Origin: Acanthosoma haemorrhoidale
Lineage: Eukaryota > Arthropoda > Insecta > Hemiptera > Acanthosomatidae
Length of the DNA stretch: 64,000 bases
NCBI GenBank assembly: GCA_930367205.1
Contig: OV884013.1
Span: 89,653,333-89,717,332 of the forward strand
Reading direction: 5' to 3'
Below the pieces are notes generated by a model, which saw nothing but the letters and a program-made list of their open reading frames with translations, ran no database searches and was not told where the DNA came from. The number at the start of each line of letters is the position of its first letter. Positions within the stretch are counted from its first letter, which is position 1. Shown piece after piece: positions 59,201-64,000 of the stretch. Made by a program: the position numbers and the translations under genes.

Positions 59201-61384
59201 AAATCGTAAATAGTATTAGCTAAGCTCCAAGCAAAGTCAAAACTCCGTTAATTTATCAAAGGCTCGTTTAAAAATACATACATCCTCACCCACTTAATAC
59301 ATATTACAAGAGCGTTAATTCAATAAATAAAAGCACGAAAAATGCTAGGTAAAGTAGAAGACGAAGGAAACGTGTTAAAAAAACCGTGGCACGTTTATTA
59401 AGGAAGCCGCGATGTCTCAGCAGTTTTGCGGACTGCCTTTGAGTAGGTGTTTCTACGAAGGGATTCGAATAATAAGATATTTTGAAATCTGTTGTATATA
59501 CCGTCACTCGAAAATCCGTCCACATCATCTTATAATTTATAAGTTTTGGTAATTTCTATCATGAACTGGATCTAGGAGAAAAATAATGCCTTTTTTTTTC
59601 AAAACATTTAATAGTCTGATCTAATTAGCAAATTTATTCATCTAAGCTATTTACGTATGTTGTAAGTAGAAGCATCTTATTTTATTCCTTTTTATTTGCC
59701 AGTAATAAAAAGGCGTACCCGATGAAAAAATGTAGGATTTGAAGTTAAAACTGACTAAAAAACAGCAATGGAATCTTCACTCATAAAACTGTTCACATGA
59801 ATAACTAAATAAGACTACTTTCAGTTTAAAGAAGTAAACACAGAAACAGGACAAAATTTTTGTATCTCCAAGCATATTATAGGGCGTGAGCAGTACATCA
59901 GTAGTACAAATGAAGGTGAGACTTTTAAGGGCGATTATTAACAGTCGGATCGTGTTTTTCTAAAACAGACAAGGTTATGCAGGTGTTATGTTTTAGGACA
60001 CCACGCTGTAGATCGTACTTCAAAGTGTTCAAAGAAAAAGTCACTTTTAGATGTCTGACCAGTAATTATCAAGGTATATAACGCCAAAGCGCTTTCGGTC
60101 ACTCACAATACTGTTTTTAAGTGCTCAAATTAACACCACAAATCAAAATGTGGTACAAAATACATCTATTCATATTCATGAACAAAATTATCAATATATA
60201 ATTGGCAATAAGAGGCCACACAAAGCCAAAAAATATTATCAAAATTCTAAAAACGTTCAAAGTATTTATGACCTAATTGCAAGTAAAACATATCAAATGG
60301 CGAAAGTTAAAATATATTCAATATAAAACTTTTGAGGTCACAAGTTCCCTTGTAATTGCAAAACAATATACGTACATCAAGGACAATGGATTCCTCTGAA
60401 CAGAAAATCACGTGACTTCCTGGAAAAGAAATACTGCCGTTGATAAATAATGATTAAAAAATAAATATTTTTCTCACATTAATCTGATGATGTTCAAATA
60501 ATAGCGCATTAAAAATTCCATTTAATGATTAATTAGCTGGAACTAATTCCTTTTACTTTGAGAAGTGTATGACTGGCTTTCCAATATTTATTAGTAATAT
60601 TCGTTGTAAGTATTGATCGTGTGGGAGTTATTAAAGTAAGTGCTTGCCTTTTTAGTAATGATTATTTATCTTCAGGCATTTTTATAATGAATTTACTATA
60701 AAATTTGCAGAATGATTTGCTGGAGTTGGATTAAATATTTTATACCATTCTTTGAACCCTCGATTAGTAGGTGTACTTTTGAGCTAGTTCAGCCTTAGTT
60801 TCTTGAAAATTAATAAGTAAAATTGTTGTATACAATTTATCAAATAAACATACACATATCCAACTGGACACACGAATAATCATTATAGACATATTCCCTT
60901 GGCCTTTTAATCCAGCCAATATCAAGATCGAATATGATTTTATTATTGACAGCTGGTTATTGTTGCTGTGGTAAATGTCATTCTCAACTATCGCGGATAT
61001 TTCGATATCCCAAGGTTGGGGTGGAAATAAGACCGCGGTCTGTAATGGAGTTTTCGTGTTTATGTGAGAGCATTTCACCCGGTGCAATTATATATTGCGG
61101 ACTGTAATTATATCTCGGGGTAACAACATGCTCGATTTGCTTTCGCAATGTTAGCGGTATCTCGACATTGATGCCGTAAGGTTCTATTGTTTAGAAAGTA
61201 ATGAGGTACCGAGCAAATGAAAGGAAAAAATAAGTTGATTATTACGGTTTATGGTGTATTTTCATGAGGCTCTCATACAGTTATTTAGCAGTATTTCATT
61301 ATTCTACAAATCTAATAAGTCATATAGACTAGATTTATAGTTATAGTTATAGAGTTATAGCAAAGCGGAAAGGATACCTTAATA
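56281..61384. other. Unassigned DNA; hairpin, (TA)n tract and promoter-like patch
   Basis: A perfect 8-bp stem hairpin (CACCGTCC AAGT GGACGGTG) lies at about 56302-56321. 56455-56620 is GC-richer and unassigned. A (TA)n run occupies about 57337-57358. 58850-59060 is GC-richer with CCTATAAATAG at about 58910 and CAATAAAAC near 59020, an LTR-like pairing without a second copy. The remainder is AT-rich with no recognised gene. Confidence 0.45.
57337..57358. repeat. (TA)n microsatellite
   Basis: About 11 TA units in a row, read as GTATATATAT...TATTG. It is likely length-polymorphic. Confidence 0.85.
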
Positions 61385-61588
61385 TTTATCCATCCTTCCA
61401 ATCAAAACACATGAGAATAAAATTAAGATTGACTCTTATTTCGAGAATAACCTTACATCCTTGATATCATCTCTCCTAAGTTTACGGAATTCATTATCCT
61501 ATCCTTATCTTGTCACCCTAATCTATCCAGGACAGTAATTATACAGCTCCACACATACCTATAAACCTCCTCTTTTAGACGTGCTGTA
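61385..61588 (+). pseudogene. Jockey family A reverse transcriptase fragment abutting mariner
   Basis: ATCCATCCTTCCAATCAAAA, ATCATCTCTCCTAAGTTTAC, then FTEFIILSLSCHPN and RTVIIQLHTYL line up with the end of the 22 kb protein (KFMKFHISLSNHPN ... STVIALRHSSL), and CCTATAAACCTCCTC with its post-stop sequence. The match stops within a few bases of the mariner's left end, so the mariner may have inserted into or beside this older remnant. I could not find the continuation on the mariner's far side. Confidence 0.65.
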
Positions 61589-61592
61589 AATA

Positions 61593-62801
61593 TGATGGTG
61601 GACTGATAAGTTTCCGACCTAACAAAGATACAAGACTTTTTTCAGAAATTTTTTTTTTTCAACATAGTCTCCTTGTAACTCTACACACTTCTCCCAGTGA
61701 TGCTCCCATATCTGTAAGGTGATTGCCCCTTCATTTGACGAAAATCTCTGTCCTCCGAGCGCAATTTTTAGATGAGGGAACAAAAAGAAGTCGCTTGGGG
61801 CTAGATATGGTGAGTAAGGCGGATGGTCAAGCAGTTCAAACCGTAATTAATAGATTTTCGCCATGGCAACCACTGAGGTGTGAGACGGTGCGTAGTCTTG
61901 GTGAAACAGGATTTTTTTTTCTGCAAATGTGGCCGTTTTTCCGCAAGTTCTGCCTTCAGCTTGTCAAGTAATGATGCGTAGTACGCTCCTGTAATGGTTT
62001 TTCCTTTTTGAAGATAATCGATTAAAATTTCTCCATGACTATCCCAAAAAACAGTCGCCATCACTTTCCTTGCCGAAAAAAACAGTTTTTGTTTTTTTGG
62101 AGCCGGTTCCCACTTTGCAGTCCACTTTCGGACTGTATTTTTGTTTCGGGCGTATAATGGTGTATCCAAGTTTCATCCACAGTAATTAATCGGTGCCAAA
62201 ACTCCACCAACAGAGCGTTGGAAATGTTCATTTGAACACGTTTTTGGTCTAACGTGATCAAACGCGGCACCCAACGCGCGGACAGCTTTCTCATCTCTAA
62301 ATGATGATTTAATATGTGACAAACACGTTCTTTTGACATGTTCATAACCTCTGCTATCTCTCTCACTTTAATTCGGCGGTCGTCTAGCACCATTTGGTGA
62401 ACTTGGGCGATGTTTTCGTTTTTTTTTTTTTTGGACGTCCCGAACGTTCATCGTCTCTCAAGCTCTTACGACCACGTTTAAATTCAGCTGCCCAAAATTT
62501 CACTGTGGTAAATGATGGTGCAGAGTCCCCATACACAGAATCCAACTCATCTTTGATTTGCGTAGGCGTATTGCCTTTAAAACAAATATTTAATGACAGC
62601 TCGGTACTCGATTTTGTCCATTTTCATAAAAACACTCACATCGGCTCACTCAAACGACTGTTACACAACAACTGTGCGTCCAAAATGGCTGAAACTTTGG
62701 TGAGTAACTGTCAACAGATGAATAACGAAATTCACTAGCTTTAATTTACGACTGCTGCTATCTTCATGTTGAGGTCGGAAACTTTTTAGGCTGTACATCC
62801 T
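61593..62801 (-). mobile_element. Mariner element, irritans (Himar1-like) type, near full length
   Basis: About 1.2 kb between TA dinucleotides (61591-61592 and 62802-62803). The left end reads GGTGGACTGATAAGTTTCCG and the right end, inverted, GTACAGCCTAAAAAGTTTCC; both continue CGACCT, then AACA and GAAGATA-type motifs. GGCTGATAAGTCCCC-type termini are characteristic of irritans mariners. Complete elements are about 1.26 kb. A piece of the same element is present at 14751-15022. Confidence 0.88.
61619..62627 (-). pseudogene. Mariner transposase, frameshifted but with all three catalytic Asp codons
   Basis: Mariner transposase cuts at the terminal repeats and reinserts at TA through a DD34D catalytic centre. 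The likely start is ATG at 62625-62627 (MKMDKIEYRAVIKYLF, then a frame change). Next come KGNTPTQIKDELDSVYGDSA, a frameshift at the A-run encoding the GRPKKK-like linker, IKVREIAEVMNMSKERVCHI (second helix-turn-helix), VDETWIHHYTPE (first Asp), VMATVFWDSHGEILIDYL, TITGAYYASLLDKLKAEL, HQDYAPSHTS (second Asp; the usual HQDN is HQDY) and LAPSDFFLFPHLK (third Asp). A deletion of roughly 20-25 codons follows after FSSNEG, before EHHWEKCVELQGDYVEK. The frame ends at a stop near 61619. With at least three frameshifts and the deletion it is inactive, though it still resembles an active irritans transposase closely. Confidence 0.88.
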
Positions 62802-62803
62802 TA

Positions 62804-64000
62804 CATACATGATCCTTAGTATTTTCAGAAAAACGGAAATTGGTCTAATTTGCTGTGATAGTTTTGGGAAATTCTCCACAATAAGTAAATTAGAGGTATA
62901 CATTAGAAATAGGTGGGCTTATGATTTTATAATTGTCAATGAAATCGGGAAGAAAAATTGCAACTAAAAAAACATCAAGAAATCTTATTTACATTTAAAA
63001 AGTGGGAGTGTACTGTAAAAGTGAAGTTGGGAACTGTAGTAGGATACTTTCCTGTTATCTATCACATATTTGCAAGATCTCATGAGAAATTTTTTTGATG
63101 GGAAGACAAGGAGAGTTGCCTGTTGCACTGTTGCGTTAGACCTGCATTCACACATGTGAAAGACAATTGTTTCATAAGCAAATGTTCCCACAGACAAGCA
63201 CATGAGATTTCAAATAAAATTGCCGAAAACAAAAATGTTATTATTTAATTTCGAACAGAATCTGGCCAACATCAGTCAAATAATAAATGAATGAAACAAT
63301 TAATCTGAAATTTGAAAGGTTCATATATTTCAAGTCCATTCAAAACAAATCATGATGATGAATAGTCTAACGTGAAGTAAGAATCAAAAACTTAAAAAAT
63401 GATTGACATGTCTCAATAGCATAGAAATTATTCAAGATTTAAAGTTGTCTTCTTAAACATTTCTAAAAGATTCTTAAGTATTCATTTCTTTAACGGTTAA
63501 GTGTACATTACAGCTAATAGTACACAATGAGTTTCAAAGATATTTAAAGTAAAGCCTTGGGAGTCAACAGTAAAAATCACGGGTGGCATGAACCGATTTA
63601 CATAAATTAATTGTGGTCAACATTTTATTTATTTATATTTTTTTTTGGGCAAGTGTATAGCTTTTTTCATTACAAAATATTATTTTTCGCAATCATTTAG
63701 TAAGTAATGAATAAAAACACAAAACTATCATAAGGGGCATTGTTTCCATAACCTTTTTTTTTATACCTATGGAAATATTTTCAATTTGAGAAATAAAGCA
63801 ATTGCCTCAATAGGAGGTAATTACATTTTTTTATGGAATTGGTTTAGTATTAAAATTAGTAGAACAAATCGAAATAAAAGCTTGGAGTGTTGTGATCAGT
63901 TTTGGAAACATTTTTCAAAAGGAATACAATTTGATCCTAAAGCTGACAATCCCCAAACTGGGATAGTTAAATGAGGTCGTTTGGAATCATAAATGGATTG
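62804..64000. other. Unassigned AT-rich DNA
   Basis: No gene or repeat recognised to the window's end. A 62-codon open frame at 63786-63974 has no recognisable content. Confidence 0.6.

Noticed and set aside
62394..62738. 114-codon plus-strand frame, similar to one at 14724-14963
   Set aside because: Both are the antisense of mariner 5' sequence; the similarity reflects the shared transposon.

Overview
This 64 kb window looks like non-genic, repeat-bearing DNA from an arthropod, most likely an insect. It is AT-rich (roughly one third G+C by eye). Recognisable coding matter is limited to decayed transposable elements of kinds common in insect genomes: mariner elements of two subfamilies, Jockey-clade non-LTR retrotransposons, LTR-like repeats, and a piece of a multicopy arthropod repeat-associated ORF. 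I see no intact host gene, tRNA, rRNA, CRISPR array or operon. I cannot name the species. Most open frames over 60 codons show no coding signal, and several overlap on opposite strands inside repeats.

Layout. 2.4-3.7 kb holds two different LTR-like repeats close together. 6.6-7.7 kb holds pieces of a Jockey-like element (family B), with two copies of its 3' region and a perfect 37-bp direct repeat. 9.5-13.6 kb has another LTR-like repeat (family C), two inverted copies of the AGTTA-ended repeat (family D) and a short Jockey 3' end. 14.75-15.02 kb is a mariner end fragment. 17.6-18.6 kb has a second good copy of family C beside a 23-bp tandem repeat. 21.8-22.8 kb is the best retrotransposon remnant: about 215 codons of a Jockey reverse transcriptase tail plus its 3' UTR and poly(A). 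24.5-25.0 kb holds the multicopy ORF fragment. 26.07-26.74 kb is an internally deleted mariner. 27.2 kb is another Jockey fragment with a degenerate catalytic box. 29.1-29.9 kb and 32.5 kb hold inverted copies of family C and a 61-bp Jockey tail with a perfect 12-bp target-site duplication. 33.4-34.1 kb is a foldback-type inverted repeat. 36.0-37.65 kb is a pair of LTR-like direct repeats around a 76-bp minisatellite. 41.5 kb is a fourth family D copy. 46.2, 53.2 and 61.4 kb are further Jockey fragments. 55.9 kb is a second family B copy. 61.59-62.80 kb is a nearly full-length but broken irritans-type mariner.

Nothing here works together as a pathway. The content is a record of successive transposition, 5' truncation, solo-LTR formation and decay. 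I did not find a convincing undescribed functional system. The most informative points are structural: the shared promoter architecture of family C, the AGTTA...TAACT ends of family D, the tiny target-site-duplicated Jockey tail, the perfect 37-bp repeat, and the LTR-like pair enclosing a minisatellite.
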